NCBI GenBank assembly: GCA_023427705.1
Contig: JAEZAL010000154.1
Span: 1-14,649, forward strand
DNA from: Bacillota bacterium
Lineage (GTDB): Bacteria > Bacillota > Clostridia > Clostridiales > Clostridiaceae
Direction: 5' to 3'
DNA: 14,649 bases
Shown: piece by piece, positions 12,974 through 14,649 of the stretch
Layout: each line of letters opens with the position of its first letter
How positions within the stretch are numbered: the stretch's first letter is position 1
Notes under the pieces: generated by a model
Databases searched by the model: none
Seen by the model: the letters and a program-made list of their open reading frames with translations, nothing else
Told to the model about the DNA's origin: nothing
Made by a program: the position numbers and the translations under genes

Positions 12974-14649
12974 CTACAATGCTCCAAAAGCTAATATTAG
13001 AGCACCAAATACTATTGATACCATTGACATTAACTTGATTAATATATTTATTGATGGTCCAGTTGTATCCTTAAATGGATCTCCTACTGTATCACCAACT
13101 ACTGCTGCTTTATGACATTCTGATCCCTTGCCTCCAAGAACTCCTGATTCAATATATTTCTTAGCATTATCCCAGGCTCCTCCTGAATTTGACATCATTA
13201 TTGCCATTGCAAATCCTGTTACTGTTGCACCTGCAAGTAATCCTGCCACTCCATTTGGACCTAGAATTAATCCTACAATAACTGGAGTTGCTATTGCGAT
13301 TATAGCAATTGTAATAAGTTCTTTTTGAGCAGACCTTGTGCAAATATCTACACAAGATTCATAATCTGGTTCTCCCTTACCTTCCATAATACCAGGAATT
13401 TCTTTAAATTGTCTTCTTACTTCTACAACTATTTTTGAAGCAGCTCGTCCAACTGCATCCATTGTTTTTGCTGAAAATAAGAATGTTACCATTCCACCTA
13501 TAAATAAGCCTATAAGAACTTGTGGGTTTAATATAGATAAATTAAATTCAAAATTTATTGAGCCATTTTTAACTATATTATCAATGGAGTCTTTATAAGC
13601 TGCTATAAATGCAAGGGCTGTAAGCGCTGCTGATCCTATAGCAAAGCCTTTTCCTGTTGCTGCTGTTGTATTTCCTAATGAGTCTAACGCATCTGTTCTC
13701 TTTCTAACTTCTGGATCTTGTTCAGACATTTCTGCAATTCCACCTGCATTATCTGCAATTGGACCATAAGCATCTGTTGCAAGAGTAATTCCTAAAGTAG
13801 ATAGCATACCAACTGCTGATATCGCTATTCCATATAATCCTAAATTAAAATCACTACCTCCACCTGATAAATTAAAGCTTATAAGTACTGATATAGCTAC
13901 TATTATAACTGGAATAGCTGTTGACATCATTCCAAGGGAAAGTCCTCCAATTATTATAGTGGCTGGTCCTGTTTTACTCATATCAGCTAAATTTTTAGTA
14001 GGTTTATAACTATCTGAAGTATAGTATTCTGTAAAGAATCCTATTAACATACCTGCAAAAAGTCCTGATAAAATACTAAAGTAAACACCTATGTTTTCTG
14101 AACCTAAAAGAGATCTTACAATAAAGAAAGAACCAACAGCAACGATTACAGATGATATATAAGTTCCTCTTCTTAATGCACTTAGAAGATTCTTTTGACT
14201 TGCATCTTCTTTTGCGCTTACAAAGAAACTTGAGAAAATAGAAGCTACTACTCCTAAAGTTGCAACTAATAATGGAACTGCTACTCCATTTCTTGATAGC
14301 CCTGCTGCTACTGCTAAAGCGCAAGATGATATTAATGAACCTACATATGATTCATAAAGGTCTGCCCCCATTCCAGCTACATCACCAACATTATCACCAA
14401 CATTAACTGCAATAACGGCTGGATTTCTAGGGTCATCTTCTGGAATCCCAGCTTCTACTTTTCCTACTAAGTCAGCTCCTACATCTGCTGCCTTTGTAAA
14501 AATACCACCACCAACTCTTGCAAATAAAGCCATTGATGAAGCTCCTATACCGAAAGTTAATATGTTATTTGTAACTTGTAGTAATCTGTCAGCTTCTGCT
14601 AAATCACTATAATACCAGTCTAAAAATACATATCCAGCTGCTATATATA
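12974..14649 (-). CDS. hppA: Membrane-bound ion-pumping pyrophosphatase, 5' end cut by window, active-site Asp replaced by Val
   Basis: Integral membrane enzyme coupling PPi hydrolysis to Na+ and/or H+ export. The frame stays open to the window edge, giving 557 visible residues; full proteins are about 670-700, so roughly 120 N-terminal residues lie outside. Seen motifs: DVGADLVGKVEAGIPEDDPRN (first acidic loop with the substrate-binding Lys and Asp residues), NVGDNVGDVAGMGADLYESY, GPIADNAGGIAEMS, GNTTAATGKG (Ala at the position typical of K+-dependent enzymes), and the C-terminal SNSGGAWDNAKKYIE and GDTVGDPFKDTTGPS. Many Ala/Gly/Ile/Val helices alternate with these loops. Oddity: the usual IADNVGDNVGD reads IAVNVGDNVGD, with codon GTT at 14405-14407, one base from GAT. 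That Asp belongs to the metal-PPi site, so catalysis is expected to be lost or changed. Otherwise the frame is intact. Ion specificity is not resolved. Confidence 0.95.
   Translation of the reverse strand, partial: YIAAGYVFLDWYYSDLAEADRLLQVTNNILTFGIGASSMALFARVGGGIFTKAADVGADLVGKVEAGIPEDDPRNPAVIAVNVGDNVGDVAGMGADLYESYVGSLISSCALAVAAGLSRNGVAVPLLVATLGVVASIFSSFFVSAKEDASQKNLLSALRRGTYISSVIVAVGSFFIVRSLLGSENIGVYFSILSGLFAGMLIGFFTEYYTSDSYKPTKNLADMSKTGPATIIIGGLSLGMMSTAIPVIIVAISVLISFNLSGGGSDFNLGLYGIAISAVGMLSTLGITLATDAYGPIADNAGGIAEMSEQDPEVRKRTDALDSLGNTTAATGKGFAIGSAALTALAFIAAYKDSIDNIVKNGSINFEFNLSILNPQVLIGLFIGGMVTFLFSAKTMDAVGRAASKIVVEVRRQFKEIPGIMEGKGEPDYESCVDICTRSAQKELITIAIIAIATPVIVGLILGPNGVAGLLAGATVTGFAMAIMMSNSGGAWDNAKKYIESGVLGGKGSECHKAAVVGDTVGDPFKDTTGPSINILIKLMSMVSIVFGALILAFGAL

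Noticed and set aside
13128..13355. Open frames on both strands overlapping the pyrophosphatase gene
   Set aside because: They lie inside strongly conserved hppA coding sequence, show low-complexity translations and lack ribosome binding sites.

Overview
The window is a low-GC, AT-rich stretch with every recognisable gene on the minus strand. It looks like chromosomal DNA of a spore-forming Clostridium-type Firmicute. Support for this comes from a cggR-gap glycolytic operon preceded by sigma-54 (rpoN), a spore photoproduct lyase, a VanW/G5-type wall protein, a VanR/VanS-like two-component system, and strong AGGAGG-type ribosome binding sites. Species is not determined.

Reading from high to low coordinates, which is the direction of transcription: (1) 14649-12974 is the C-terminal four fifths of a membrane-bound ion-pumping pyrophosphatase (hppA, 5' end outside the window), closed by a long-stem terminator. 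(2) 12863-12591 is the C-terminal remnant of an MFS transporter that has lost its first three quarters. (3) A response regulator and a histidine kinase overlap by 11 bases and are followed by a leaderless GH25 muramidase with a fibronectin-III-like tail. A separately terminated VanW/G5 membrane-anchored protein comes next. Together these four look like a cell-envelope block. (4) A Cof-type HAD phosphatase precedes spore photoproduct lyase (splB). (5) trmL and degV form a two-gene operon with its own strong promoter. (6) rpoN stands alone with its own promoter and terminator. (7) cggR and gap lie at the low end, with a promoter and a 20-bp-period CggR-type operator in front of cggR; gap runs off the window and lacks about its last dozen residues.

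Most intergenic gaps can be assigned to promoters, operators or hairpin terminators. Several annotated starts were moved downstream because the longest frame begins inside the Shine-Dalgarno sequence (trmL, the VanW protein, the response regulator) or lacks one (rpoN).

No wholly new multi-gene system is evident. The most noteworthy signals are residue-level departures in two otherwise intact enzymes. In HppA, the first Asp of the conserved active-site DNVGDNVGD motif is Val, the result of a single base change. In SplB, the Cys that acts as hydrogen-atom donor in Bacillus (Cys141) is Ala, and an extra Cys lies nearby. Also of interest are a terminator-like hairpin placed between the trmL promoter and its ribosome binding site, and phased TTTAAG repeats upstream of the response regulator.
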